Assembly (NCBI RefSeq): GCF_008923185.1
Contig: NZ_WBMT01000025.1
Location: 1-64,000, forward strand
Reading direction: 5' to 3'
Length of the DNA: 64,000 nt
Origin: Actinomadura rudentiformis
Lineage (GTDB): Bacteria > Actinomycetota > Actinomycetes > Streptosporangiales > Streptosporangiaceae
The notes under the pieces were generated by a model. The model was not told the origin of the DNA. It searched no databases and saw only the letters and a list, made by a program, of their open reading frames with translations. Shown one piece after another: positions 41,749-50,546 of the stretch. A program made the translations under genes and the position numbers. Numbering within the stretch: the stretch's first letter is position 1; each line of letters starts with the position of its first letter.

Positions 41749-42564
41749 ATGGGGTCAGGCGAAAGATCGCTGAGTGAGATCAGATTCCTTACTGTTGCTG
41801 AGGTTGCCGCAGTAATGCGAGTATCGAAGATGACGGTCTATCGACTCGTGCGCTCTGGGGAACTCCCCGCAATTCGTGTAGGGCGATCATTTCGAGTGCC
41901 TGAACCGGCCGTGCACGACTACATCAGCGATATGGGGCGCGTTGCTGTGGTCGTCGGCGCCGGATATGGAGGTCCGGCGGGTCCGGATGAACCCAGAACC
42001 CCAAGTTTCGAGCGCAACTCTGAGCTGACCAGAAATTCGCAATCACACCCGATTCATGTAGACATTTACCTTGACACGGACGATGAGCGTACGATCCGTC
42101 AAGTCGTCAACGAATTTGACAGGCTCGTGGATTTCTTGGGCTTCGATGGCCCTTTTGACCCTAGTGAGGAACGCGGATCTTTTATTCGGCGTTCGTGGGC
42201 GAGAATGAAGCTGACTATGAACCCAGCTGAGCTAGGGAATCGTTCCCTCAGGGTCGAGCGGGCGCTCGAAGCACACACTCTCGTCACCGATCAGGCCAAA
42301 ACTGACGCCCAGGCCGCTGCAGTTATAGCTGGCCTCATCCAGGCGTTGTCGGATGTGCCCAATGCTTGCCTCAGGGCCGGGTCTATTGTAATGGTAAAAT
42401 ATGAGACCAATGGGGCCTCCGTTATGCATTCACGGCAACTGTCGCAAGTGGAAATGCGAGCGTGGGAGAGGTTTCCGGAAATTCACCGTGAGCCTAGCAG
42501 GATATTCGAGGCGTTGGCTGTGGCCGTCGCCAAGCTCGACAATCAGCAATTTTCTGGGCACTGA
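41749..42564 (+). CDS. HTH_17 DNA-binding protein with unrecognised C-terminal domain
   Basis: GGGAG spaced five bases before it and alignment favour the ATG at 41749 (271 residues); a GTG at 41698 is an alternative. The N-terminus (IRFLTVAEVAAVMRVSKMTV, then YRLVRSGELPAIRVGRSFRV) is close to the chromosomal excisionase-type HTH proteins of Streptomyces. Residues 100-271 form a separate alpha/beta domain: HVDIYLDTDDERTIRQVVNE, GSFIRRSWARMKL, ERALEAHTLVTDQAKTDAQA and GSIVMVKYETNG. I do not recognise it. The fusion suggests a ligand- or partner-controlled regulator facing a convergent membrane gene. Confidence 0.65.
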   Translation: MGSGERSLSEIRFLTVAEVAAVMRVSKMTVYRLVRSGELPAIRVGRSFRVPEPAVHDYISDMGRVAVVVGAGYGGPAGPDEPRTPSFERNSELTRNSQSHPIHVDIYLDTDDERTIRQVVNEFDRLVDFLGFDGPFDPSEERGSFIRRSWARMKLTMNPAELGNRSLRVERALEAHTLVTDQAKTDAQAAAVIAGLIQALSDVPNACLRAGSIVMVKYETNGASVMHSRQLSQVEMRAWERFPEIHREPSRIFEALAVAVAKLDNQQFSGH

Positions 42565-42591
42565 GAGGTAAATTCGAGCGCCAGCAAAGAA

Positions 42592-43008
42592 TTAGTTTTT
42601 TATGACTCTCCCCTTCTCATCTCGCTGGCGCGGGACGGCATCCAGATTGAGTCCCGCAATCCCAAAGACAACAAAAAATGCCGCTGGGAGTAGTGATGCT
42701 AGCCACCACCCGCCACGGAACGCCAAGGCGGCTATTGTGGCCCCGATAGTCAAGAATGTCAACGCCAGTACTATGCCAAACGGATCCCGTCTCAACTCTT
42801 TCTCGTCTTCCACGTGTTGCATTATCGCGGCTTCGGCGCGTTTGAGAAGGATTTCTTTGGCGTGACTATTATCGGGAAGAAGAGAGTAGATCTCCAATTC
42901 GTCTTTGATGGATTTCCATGTTCCGCCGTGAGTGCGCTGGATCTGCCAGATAACGCCCACAAGGCCAACCACGGCGATGAAGATCCTCGAGGCAATATCC
43001 CAACTCAT
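42592..43008 (-). CDS. small membrane protein of unknown function
   Basis: The ATG at 43008 (MSWDIASRIFIAVVGLVGVI) gives 138 residues: an N-terminal span, a charged middle (IKDELEIYSLLPDNSHAKEI, LLKRAEAAIMQHV) and two C-terminal spans (FGIVLALTFLTIGATIAAL; LLPAAFFVVFGIAGLNL). The L-P-x-x-S-x-A-x-x-x-L-L segment recurs in actinobacterial membrane proteins of unknown role (recollection). The ribosome-binding site is weak and longer starts are possible. It is convergent with the HTH fusion gene and the last gene before the right att. Confidence 0.55.
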   Translation of the reverse strand: MSWDIASRIFIAVVGLVGVIWQIQRTHGGTWKSIKDELEIYSLLPDNSHAKEILLKRAEAAIMQHVEDEKELRRDPFGIVLALTFLTIGATIAALAFRGGWWLASLLPAAFFVVFGIAGLNLDAVPRQRDEKGRVIKN

Positions 43009-43293
43009 AAGGTGAACAGTAGAGCCAAACAGGGGCCCTCCAGGCACGTTCGGAGGTTCCGGGCCAGACTCGGCCAGCGTGCGTTTGATATCGCCGGGCA
43101 TCGAATCGCACTTGCCGAGGGCCCGAGGAATCGACGGCCAGATACTCGCCCTTCGGACGTCGGGCCATGCGGAAGTTGCCTGACGGATTGCTTGACGATG
43201 GTGGCGCACCTGCGCGGACTGTACCGGACTTCGGCAGCCGTGTGTGTGCACTGCTCGACCCTTGCTGACCTGCTGGAATGTGGCTTGAGTTGC

Positions 43294-43336
43294 TTCACAC
43301 CGAAGAGGTCACTGGTTCGAACCCAGTATCGCCCAC
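43294..43336. other. att repeat at the distal end (attR)
   Basis: This is identical over 43 bp to the tRNA-Val(CAC) 3' half at 24590-24632. It begins at the anticodon loop and lacks the tRNA 5' half, so it is not a tRNA gene but the scar left by integration. Confidence 0.95.
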
Positions 43337-43349
43337 ATCTTCCCAGTTC

Positions 43350-43380
43350 AGAGGCCTGATCTCACCGAGATCGGGCCTCT
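43350..43380 (+). terminator. original chromosomal terminator of tRNA-Val
   Basis: AGAGGCC-T-GATCTC pairs with GAGATC-G-GGCCTCT around ACC and is followed by TTTG. It lies 13 bp past the right att. On excision it would again follow the intact tRNA gene. Confidence 0.75.
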
Positions 43381-44130
43381 TTGAACGCTGTGTCCCTGCC
43401 GAAGAGGTCACGAAGTCACCCGAACTTGCGCCGAGCGTCACTGCAGATCACGGGCCTGGTCCGTGCTCTGGTCTAGGTGTCGTGGGGCTCGTGGGGCAGA
43501 TTTGGGGCACGGGCCTGGCCCCACTCCAAAAAGTGGTCACAAGTTCGGACTCCCGATCGGTCACTCTGAGCGATGGACGCGACGGCGCAGGGCCGACCAG
43601 CGTGGAAGCGGCATTCCAGGCCACTGCGCTGCCTCCATCAGGACCGGATCCACGGAACGATTGCCCGCTCGAGGAAGCAACTATGAGCGGCCGGACGTCG
43701 TTACTGCGCCGGTGGTGGGCGTTTGTGCTGTGCCAAGCCATCCCCGCCCAGCGCGGTTGCTTCCATGGCAAAGCTCGACCCTCTCCGGCAGGTGTCGCCG
43801 CTGAACTTAGTCCGGGAAGACGGGGGCCGCGCGCATCTGAGCCTGTTTCACCCACTCCCGGCCCTCGGCAGTTGCCTGCTTCGGTCGGACCAGGGGGCGC
43901 CAGACGCCAAAGGCCGACAGCGTGGGTCCGGCCCGACGTACCCGCGCCAGCGGTCACGGGTGCGCCACCTGCCTCCAGGCCAGGTGCGCCAGCAGCTGAT
44001 GGGGCGACCTGATGCGGCTGTCGGCGGGTAGGCGTAGTGAGAGGCCGTCGGCCGGCGCGTGCAAGCCATCCCCACCCCACGACCGTCGCAGGGCCTGCCT
44101 GCCGTGGGTGCCGTCGATCGGCGTGTGGTG
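43381..44130. other. no recognisable gene
   Basis: Long open frames cross this stretch on both strands, but they start in the att repeat or continue antisense into cvnD and show no domain. It separates the element from the conservon. No RNA gene or repeat was recognised. Confidence 0.45.
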
Positions 44131-44766
44131 TCAACGTGTATCGGTGTTGAGGGCGTGCTGGACGAGAGTCGTAAGGACGTTCTTGACGGAATCCCGTTGT
44201 CGGACGTCGCACATGACGACGGGTGTCTCCGGGGCCAGGTCGAGCGCTTTGCGGATCTTGTCGACGGGGTGGCGTTTGGCGCCGTCGAAGCAGTTGACCG
44301 CGACGATGAACGGGGTGTTGCGGTGTTCGAAGAAGTCGATGGCGGAGAAGCTGTCCGCGAGCCGGCGGGTGTCGGCGAGGACGACGGCCCCGATGGCGCC
44401 GTAGACCATGTCGCGCCACATGAACCAGAAGCGTTCCTGGCCTGGTGTGCCGAATAGATAGAGGGTGATGCCATCGGGGAAGGTGATGCGGCCGAAGTCC
44501 ATGGCGACTGTGGTGGTGGACTTGCGGTCGATTCCGCTGAGATCGTCGATTCCGGTGCTGGCGTCGGTGAGTTGCTCTTCGGTGCGCAGCGGACGGACCT
44601 CACTGATAGCGCCTACGAGGGTGGTCTTGCCGACGCCGAATCCGCCCGCGATGAGGATCTTGAGGGCGATGTGGGCATTGCTCTGCTCGCCGACGGTTGC
44701 TTCTTGCCCGTTCTGGGTGGCCATGGTCGAGTCGGCGAGCCGTGGGTCAGAGGGCGCGGAGGTCAT
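44131..44766 (-). CDS. cvnD: conservon small GTP-binding protein CvnD
   Basis: The 211-residue GTPase has a P-loop GGFGVGKTTL, a switch region (STGIDDLSGIDRKSTTTVAM, then DFGRI), G3 LFGTPGQERF and the N-C-F-D form of the G4 motif. This is the actinobacterial Mgl-like/CvnD class. The ATG at 44766 overlaps cvnC by 20 bases. In Streptomyces CvnA-D form a membrane complex likened to eukaryotic G-protein-coupled systems. It is the last gene of the operon, and no cytochrome P450 (CvnE) follows. Confidence 0.93.
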   Translation of the reverse strand: MTSAPSDPRLADSTMATQNGQEATVGEQSNAHIALKILIAGGFGVGKTTLVGAISEVRPLRTEEQLTDASTGIDDLSGIDRKSTTTVAMDFGRITFPDGITLYLFGTPGQERFWFMWRDMVYGAIGAVVLADTRRLADSFSAIDFFEHRNTPFIVAVNCFDGAKRHPVDKIRKALDLAPETPVVMCDVRQRDSVKNVLTTLVQHALNTDTR

Positions 44767-45121
44767 CGAGAACTCTCTTGAGGAGAAGGGGGTCAGGTCG
44801 TGCGGCCAGGGGTGCCTCGCGGTGTTCTTCGACCAGGCCTTGGCGATGGAGGTCTGCCAGGAGAACCTGCACCACTCCGAGGGGCAGGTTCATCTCTGCG
44901 GTGAGGTCGGCCAGAGTGTGTGGGGTCCTGCACAGTTCCAGCAGCCGCCGTTGGTGGCGGGACATGCGGGCCTGCTCGTCAGAGACGGCACCGGTGGCGA
45001 TCAGAACGGTGACCAGGTCCAGCCGGATTCCCTGGGGGCGTGTTCGTCCGCCGGTCAGCGCGTAAGGGCGGACGAGCGGTCCGGCAGCGGGGCCGATGCG
45101 GCGTTCCTGAGGCGACTCCAT
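44747..45121 (-). CDS. cvnC: conservon DUF742 protein CvnC
   Basis: The 124-residue DUF742 protein reads LVRPYALTGGRTRPQGIRLD, LVTVLIATG and SRHQRRLLELCRTPHTLADL, then EMNLPLGVVQVLLADLHRQG, a winged-helix-like fold. It sits between cvnB (4-bp gap) and cvnD (20-bp overlap). It is thought to link the kinase-like and GTPase parts of the conservon. Length and order are standard. Confidence 0.92.
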   Translation of the reverse strand: MESPQERRIGPAAGPLVRPYALTGGRTRPQGIRLDLVTVLIATGAVSDEQARMSRHQRRLLELCRTPHTLADLTAEMNLPLGVVQVLLADLHRQGLVEEHREAPLAARPDPLLLKRVLDDLRAL

Positions 45122-45125
45122 GGGT

Positions 45126-45566
45126 TCATCTCGCGCCTGGAACGCTGGTTGTGTCGGCAGCCTCCGCAGAGGCGAGGCGCGGCGCGGCCGTCAGGCGTTT
45201 GCGCAGTCGTTTCGTGAGCATGGCCATCTCGTAGCCGACCAGGCCTGCGTTGCCCCCGGAATCACTGAGGACGGCCAGGCAGCTGCCGCTTCCCGCGGAG
45301 CAGACGAAGAACAGGGCATCGTCCATCTCGATGATGGTCTGCCGTACTTCCTTCTTGCTGAAGTGGTCGCACGCACCGTTGGCCAGGCTCTGTACACCGG
45401 CGGAAATGGCGGCAAGGTGTTCGGCGTCGTCGCGAGTGACGTTGGCGGATGCGCCCATGACCAAGCCGTCCTTGGACAGCAGCACGGCCTGCTGGATCTG
45501 GCCGACCCTGTCGACCAAGTCGTCCAGGAGCCAGCTCAGATCGCTCGCGGTGCTCGGCTGGGTCAT
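45126..45566 (-). CDS. cvnB: conservon roadblock/LC7 protein CvnB
   Basis: The 146-residue roadblock/LC7 protein begins DLSWLLDDLVDRVGQIQQAV, then LLSKDGLVMGASANV. It continues with the typical helix AEHLAAISAGVQSLANGA and the EMDDALFFVCSAGSGSCLAV strand. Roadblock proteins regulate small GTPases, here presumably CvnD. The ATG at 45566 overlaps the cvnA stop by four bases. The C-terminal ~20 residues are a variable tail. Confidence 0.93.
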   Translation of the reverse strand: MTQPSTASDLSWLLDDLVDRVGQIQQAVLLSKDGLVMGASANVTRDDAEHLAAISAGVQSLANGACDHFSKKEVRQTIIEMDDALFFVCSAGSGSCLAVLSDSGGNAGLVGYEMAMLTKRLRKRLTAAPRLASAEAADTTSVPGAR

Positions 45567-47968
45567 GATTCCCCCTGGTGCAGTCGTTCGTCGAAGGCAG
45601 GCAGCCGATGCCCGCCGGTGTCCATGTCGTCGTCTTCGGCGCCGCGGCCGGCGGTCCAGCCCGCTTGCAGAGAGGAGAGCATGTCGCGGCTGCTCTCGTG
45701 ACGGTGCTCCTCGACTTCGTCGTCCTGGGCCGGTCGCAGCGCGTGCCTGCCGTGCCCCCGCACGGCCGAGCCACGGAGCTGTGGGGCCAGATGGTTCTGC
45801 CGGATCCTGCGCGGCAACCCATCGGTGTCGTCGTCCTCCAGCGGAGAGGGCACAGGGCCAGCCGATGGCGCTTCGAAGGAGTTGTCGTCGTCCTCCCACG
45901 TAGGCCGCGCAGTCAGCTGCTGCATCGGCGGGGTATGGGTGATGGGCTTCTCGGCCGGTAGAGGGTCGGGAGCCGATGAAGTCAGACGCTGCGGGATCCT
46001 GGTCGCTCTGGATGTGGACGGCGGTCCGCCCTCCAGGACCACGAGCGACATCGGCAGCACCACGACAGCTGTGACCCCGGCGTAGGCGGATGCCTGCAGT
46101 ACGACGCGGATGCCGTGGCGGGCGGCGAGCCGGGCCACGACGAAGAGACCGAGCCGGTCGCTGTCGGCCAGGTCGAACTCCGGCGGATCCGTCAGCTGCT
46201 GGTTGAGGGCGACCAGCTCTTCGGCGTCCAGGCCGACACCGCGGTCCACGATCTCCACGGCCAGCCCGTTCGCCACCAGCGCCGCCTTGACCGATACCTC
46301 GGTGTTCGGGGGCGAGAACGCCGTCGCGTTCTCGATCAACTCGGCGATCAAGTGGATGACGTCGGCCACGATGGAACCGGTCACCGAGGCCGTGCAGTCG
46401 GTCACGACCTCCACCCGGGGGTAGTCCTCCACCTCGGCGAGGGCGGCGCGCAGCAGGTCGTCCACCGGCACCGGCTCGTCCCAGCCGCGGATGGTCGCGG
46501 AACCGGAAAGGATGACCAGTCCTTCGGCGTGACGGCGCATGCGAGTGGTGAGATGGTCCAAACGGAAGAGATCTTCCAGCACATCGGGGTCGGACGTGCG
46601 TCGCTCCATCGAGTCGAGCATGCTCAGTTGCCGGTGCAGCAGTGATTGGCTGCGCCATGCCAGGTTGATGAACACCCGACTGATCCCCTTGCGCAGTCCG
46701 GCCTCGGCCACCGCGGCCTGGATCGCCGTGCTCTGCACCTTGGTGAAGGCGTCGGCGACCTGCGCCACTTCCCTCGTCCTGCCCGTGCTGAACCGGGAGA
46801 CCTCGGAAGGCGGCTTCACCTCTTCGCCCTTACGCAACCGAGCGATCACCTGGGGCAGCTGGTTCTCCGCCAAGTGCTGTGCGGCGCGTTGGAGACCGTG
46901 CAGTTCTCCGGACAGGCGGCGAGCGAACCGTACCGATAGAAGGATCGACGCCGCGACGACCATGAGCCCGAGGCCACCGACGATCGCCAACCGCACCACC
47001 GTCTGCTTCCCGACCGTATCGGTCCGGTCGGTCAGTGCCTCCGAGGCGGAGAGCTGGGCCTGCCCCCAGGCCGCTGTGATCGAGCGGCTGGTCGAGCGCC
47101 ATTCCTGGAGCGTCTCGGCCGGAACAGTGCGGCTCGAGCTCGCCACAATGCTGTTCTCCAAGACTTGGTAGCGGGCGTACTGTGGCGTCTCAAGCAATGG
47201 CTGGATGCGTTTGTCTACATCGTCGCTCAAGCTGGTCGCAGCGATCTCGGTGACTTGCCTACGGTTGCCGACCGCTTGGACGAACGCCGCGTACTCGGCT
47301 GCGGACATCCGGCCACCCTGGGACTCCGAGGCGGTGAGCAGGGCATCCTCGCGTAGCGCGTAGTCCCTTGCCCGCCAGGCATTCACCAGGGCTGTCGTCG
47401 TCTGAAAGATCTCGGCGTCGTCGGCCTGTACCAGGCTGCCGAAGATCCTGGTGGTGCTGTCACAAAGGCTGTCGTACTGCCTGATCGCATCGACGGGAGA
47501 GACCGTGCGGGCGTGAACCTTCGCCCTCAGGGCGTCAACACTTCGATATTGCCGGTCAAGGTCGCCAAGAAGTTGCCGTGCCGGTCGCCCGAGCAGGTCT
47601 TCGGCCGCAGGAAGGGATTTGGCGCGGAAGACGGCCAATGCGGCGTCCGTGGCGGCTTCGGCCGTTCTCAGCTGCTGGACGGTCCTGCCGGCCCTGGATC
47701 CGGCGACGGCGGCCGCGGCCGCGCGCTCCTGCTGGAGCAGCACACCAACGGACCCGGTAGGTGTTGAGATTCGGTCGACGACTCTGGTGACTGCCATTTG
47801 ATCGAGCGCCGCGCCAAGCGACGAGGCCGCAGCGAAGGCCCATAGACCCACCAGTGAGACAAGCGGCAGAACGAGCAGCAGCCCGATCCGGTAGCGGATC
47901 GGGTGCCGTCGGGTCCTCTTGTGCGAGCTCGGTGAGGGCTCGGCGACGGGCGCCTGGAGAGACGGCAT
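45563..47968 (-). CDS. cvnA: conservon sensor histidine-kinase-like protein CvnA
   Basis: The 801-residue protein has an N-terminal span (IGLLLVLPLVSLVGLWAFAA), a large extracellular NIT-type helical domain (about 60-330), a second span (VRLAIVGGLGLMVVAASILL) and a HAMP-like region. The HATPase domain includes HLIAELIENATAFSPPN (N-box), VDRGVGLDAEEL and RLGLFVVARLAARHGI. A long Asp/Arg-rich tail follows. The H-box region is replaced by a QSLLHRQLSMLDSMERR segment, as usual for this orphan class. It heads cvnABCD. Confidence 0.92.
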   Translation of the reverse strand: MPSLQAPVAEPSPSSHKRTRRHPIRYRIGLLLVLPLVSLVGLWAFAAASSLGAALDQMAVTRVVDRISTPTGSVGVLLQQERAAAAAVAGSRAGRTVQQLRTAEAATDAALAVFRAKSLPAAEDLLGRPARQLLGDLDRQYRSVDALRAKVHARTVSPVDAIRQYDSLCDSTTRIFGSLVQADDAEIFQTTTALVNAWRARDYALREDALLTASESQGGRMSAAEYAAFVQAVGNRRQVTEIAATSLSDDVDKRIQPLLETPQYARYQVLENSIVASSSRTVPAETLQEWRSTSRSITAAWGQAQLSASEALTDRTDTVGKQTVVRLAIVGGLGLMVVAASILLSVRFARRLSGELHGLQRAAQHLAENQLPQVIARLRKGEEVKPPSEVSRFSTGRTREVAQVADAFTKVQSTAIQAAVAEAGLRKGISRVFINLAWRSQSLLHRQLSMLDSMERRTSDPDVLEDLFRLDHLTTRMRRHAEGLVILSGSATIRGWDEPVPVDDLLRAALAEVEDYPRVEVVTDCTASVTGSIVADVIHLIAELIENATAFSPPNTEVSVKAALVANGLAVEIVDRGVGLDAEELVALNQQLTDPPEFDLADSDRLGLFVVARLAARHGIRVVLQASAYAGVTAVVVLPMSLVVLEGGPPSTSRATRIPQRLTSSAPDPLPAEKPITHTPPMQQLTARPTWEDDDNSFEAPSAGPVPSPLEDDDTDGLPRRIRQNHLAPQLRGSAVRGHGRHALRPAQDDEVEEHRHESSRDMLSSLQAGWTAGRGAEDDDMDTGGHRLPAFDERLHQGES

Positions 47969-48312
47969 GGTTCCCCCTGTCCGGTACGGGAATCTGTCGG
48001 GCGGCCTCGGGCACACCCCTCCCGTATGCGCTCGCACCTGTGGCTTATCGTTGAGGCCGTTCCGATCGAGACGAACGTTGCGCCTGGGCTTCTGGACACT
48101 GTGGCCTGGTCACCGCGCCACGAAGACCTGGTATCCCACTGACTGGACGGTAACGAAGCGCCAAGCCGCCGATGATGACACCTTGCTAGCTCTGGTCGCA
48201 CAGTGAGTAAGCAAAACTCTGAGGCCAAGGCGTCTTGTGGCAGGCGGGGTCTCCTTACATCTCCAGACGGTGAAGATTCGGAGGTCGCAATCGCGATGAG
48301 TGGCAGGGCGCG
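47969..48312. other. divergent intergenic region cvnA / enoyl-CoA hydratase
   Basis: This gap of 344 bp separates two divergent operons. It must carry both promoters, but I see no convincing operator palindrome, RNA or small gene. Confidence 0.4.
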
Positions 48313-49344
48313 ATGATCGCCCGGCTCGTGGACCTACTCCACGAGGTTGAACTTCCTCTGAGGCTCACCACCGACGGGGTCCCTGCGGAGCCGCTCAAGG
48401 TGGTCGATCTTCAGGATGCCGGGAGTGAGGTGGACGAGGCCCAGCTTGCGGCGCATCTGGGACTGCGTCCGCAAGTCATCGTCGGTGTGCTTCCTGACGA
48501 TCCGTCTCCGAACGCCCTTCGTCTGGCGAGGGCCTGCACCGTAGCGTTGACCAGGTCGCCCTTGGATGCGGCTCAGGCCGTCACGGTACGCGACCTAGAC
48601 GATGCGGTGGCGACCCTCAGCTCACAGGTGTCGGCCGCACCAGTCGCTGCGATCAGCCTTCATCAGTTGCTTTGCGTACAGGAGCACCTGCCGGTCGCCC
48701 AGGCCCTGATGGCGGAGTCCGCCATGTACTCGACGTTGCTGGCAGGTGCGGAGTTCGCGCGCTGGAGGGCCGCGCGGCCAGTCCGAAGGGCGCCAGAGAC
48801 CGCCGAAGTTGTCAGCGTCCACCGTGAGGAGGACCTTCTCCAGATCGTTCTGCAACGGCCTGCCAGAAGGAACGCCTACAACCGGATGATGCGTGACGGG
48901 CTCGTCGACGCGCTGACCACTGCCACGGTGGACGCTTCACTTGACGTCATGCTGACGGGCGCCGGGCCCGACTTCTGTGCGGGTGGCGACCTCGATGAGT
49001 TCGGTTCGGCGACAGATGTGTCTGTGGCGCATCTCCTCCGCACGGGGCGTTCGGCTGGATGGCTACTGCACCGCCTGCGCGAGCGCACGGCCGTCAGGCT
49101 GCACGGCCATTGCATTGGCGCGGGAATCGAACTGCCGGCCTTCGCCGGGCGCGTCATCGCCGAAGCCTGCACCGCTATTCGGCTGCCGGAGGTGGCGATG
49201 GGCCTGGTTCCTGGGGCGGGAGGAACGGTCAGTATCGTCCGGCGCATCGGCAGATGGCGCACGGCCTGGCTCGCGCTGTCCGGCCAGGTGGTGTCGGCCG
49301 GCCTGGCTCTGGACTGGGGCCTCGTGGACGAGGTCGAGGAATGA
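48313..49344 (+). CDS. enoyl-CoA hydratase/isomerase family protein with N-terminal extension
   Basis: Residues ~165-343 are a crotonase core: LQIVLQRPARRNAYN, oxyanion strand DFCAGGDLDEF, HGHCIGAGIELPAFA and catalytic-side LPEVAMGLVPGAGGT. The first ~165 residues are an extra, mostly helical domain (VDLQDAGSEVDEAQLAAHLG) not seen in ordinary hydratases. The protein ends soon after the last core helix, so the usual C-terminal trimerisation helix is short. It is coupled to a CoA-transferase gene (ATGA) and should act on an acyl-CoA. Confidence 0.82.
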   Translation: MIARLVDLLHEVELPLRLTTDGVPAEPLKVVDLQDAGSEVDEAQLAAHLGLRPQVIVGVLPDDPSPNALRLARACTVALTRSPLDAAQAVTVRDLDDAVATLSSQVSAAPVAAISLHQLLCVQEHLPVAQALMAESAMYSTLLAGAEFARWRAARPVRRAPETAEVVSVHREEDLLQIVLQRPARRNAYNRMMRDGLVDALTTATVDASLDVMLTGAGPDFCAGGDLDEFGSATDVSVAHLLRTGRSAGWLLHRLRERTAVRLHGHCIGAGIELPAFAGRVIAEACTAIRLPEVAMGLVPGAGGTVSIVRRIGRWRTAWLALSGQVVSAGLALDWGLVDEVEE

Positions 49345-50546
49345 CAGACCACTGGCGAGAAAGTGGACTTGCGACCCTTACCGGTCGAGCTGACGGGCCT
49401 GCGTTGAAGCCGCCGCATCCGACAGTGCCAGTTGCCCGCCGATGTGCGTCCCAAATGCGTGCTGTCGGCGGCGGCGAACTCATCGCGGATCCGGCAGTCC
49501 TGCTGACGGAGCGCGCTGCGTTCCGCGGTCACACCAGGAACGGGCGGATCTCCGTAGGCGGAACATGTCGGTTGATGAGAGCGGTAGACGGATGGGTCGC
49601 CGTGTCCTGTGCTCGTCCATCAGACGCTGATCTGGTGGCAGCGGTGACCGGGGCGCCAGCCGAGACTTCCCCATGGGAAACGCTCGAGACCTGGTGCAGC
49701 ACCCGAAAAGCCGAGGAGATCGTCGCACGGACCGGCCTGCTCGGGCTCGCTGCCTCCAGGCTCGGTGAGCGGGCCCCGACCAGGCTCGATGAGCGGGCAC
49801 TGACCAGCCCACTGCCGGACCCACGGATGGACGGACGCGATCTGACGGGGTCCCTGGTCGTCGATTTCAGTGCACTTTGGGCAGGGCCGCTATGCGCGCA
49901 CCTCCTCCAGTTGGCTGGAGCGGCGGTCGTCAAGGTCGAAACCCCGACTCGTCCGGACGGCGCACGGCGAGGCCATCGCGGGTTCTATGACCTGCTGCAT
50001 GCGGGACAGCGCTCGGTCGTCCTCGATCCCGAGCGGTCCTCAGAGTTGCGTGACCTTCAGTCCTTGGTGCGCCGGGCCGACGTGGTGATCGAAGCCTCCA
50101 GGCCGAGGGCATTGGCCCGGTGGGGCCTGGATGCTGACAGCGCTGCAGGCTCGGGGACCATCTGGGTGTCCATCACCGCGTACGGGCGCGCATGCGATCG
50201 AGTCGGATTCGGGGACGACGTCGCCGCCGCTGCCGGGCTGGTGGCCTGGGATCCGGAGACGCGTGAGCCGGTGTTCTGTGGCGACGCCATCGCTGATCCG
50301 CTGACGGGACTTTATGCGGCCCATCAGGCCATGAGCGCCCTCGCTCGACGCCGAGGGGCGTTGCTGGACATCGCCATGGTCGACGTCGCCAGGTGGGCTG
50401 CTTCCCCGTCGTGGCGCTCCCAGGCCAAGCCTGTTGAGAACGCTCCGGGACTTCCCGCGCCGAGGACGGCTCCCGGCATCGCATCGGAGTCCGGGGAAGA
50501 CACTGAGGTGGTTCTCTCAGAACTAGGCATTCGACAATGCTCTTGA
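49341..50546 (+). CDS. CaiB/BaiF-type CoA-transferase
   Basis: The ATG overlaps the previous stop by four bases; the product has 401 residues. From residue ~165 it is class-III-like: VVDFSALWAGPLCAHLLQLA, VVKVETPTRPDGAR, DLLHAGQRSVVLD and SITAYGR. A GDAIADPLTGLYAAHQA stretch carries the probable catalytic Asp. The order differs from canonical enzymes, because an N-terminal ~160 residues precede the usual start and the C-terminal half is short. It probably moves CoA to the pathway acid. Confidence 0.8.
   Translation: MTDHWRESGLATLTGRADGPALKPPHPTVPVARRCASQMRAVGGGELIADPAVLLTERAAFRGHTRNGRISVGGTCRLMRAVDGWVAVSCARPSDADLVAAVTGAPAETSPWETLETWCSTRKAEEIVARTGLLGLAASRLGERAPTRLDERALTSPLPDPRMDGRDLTGSLVVDFSALWAGPLCAHLLQLAGAAVVKVETPTRPDGARRGHRGFYDLLHAGQRSVVLDPERSSELRDLQSLVRRADVVIEASRPRALARWGLDADSAAGSGTIWVSITAYGRACDRVGFGDDVAAAAGLVAWDPETREPVFCGDAIADPLTGLYAAHQAMSALARRRGALLDIAMVDVARWAASPSWRSQAKPVENAPGLPAPRTAPGIASESGEDTEVVLSELGIRQCS

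Larger units (their letters stand above)
24590..43336. mobile_element. actinomycete integrative and conjugative element (AICE), probably defective
   Basis: The ends are 43-bp direct repeats of the tRNA-Val(CAC) 3' half. In between are a tyrosine integrase gene next to the tRNA, a rep gene, one FtsK/TraB-type translocase, Spd-like membrane proteins, an excisionase-like gene and a GntR repressor: the standard AICE set, which transfers double-stranded DNA. The integrase is broken by two lesions and the Nudix gene by one, so autonomous excision is doubtful unless recombination is supplied in trans. The right ~5 kb is cargo with lower GC. Confidence 0.9.

Noticed and set aside
43294..43336. Possible second tRNA-Val(CAC)
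   Set aside because: The acceptor 5' strand and D arm are missing. It is the att repeat only.
43278..44012. 244-codon plus-strand frame starting at the right att
   Set aside because: Its first part translates the tRNA fragment and the rest has no domain. It is not a gene.
44131..47968. Full conservon with cytochrome P450 (cvnE)
   Set aside because: Downstream of cvnD there is no P450 frame (no haem-binding Cys motif), so the operon ends at cvnD.
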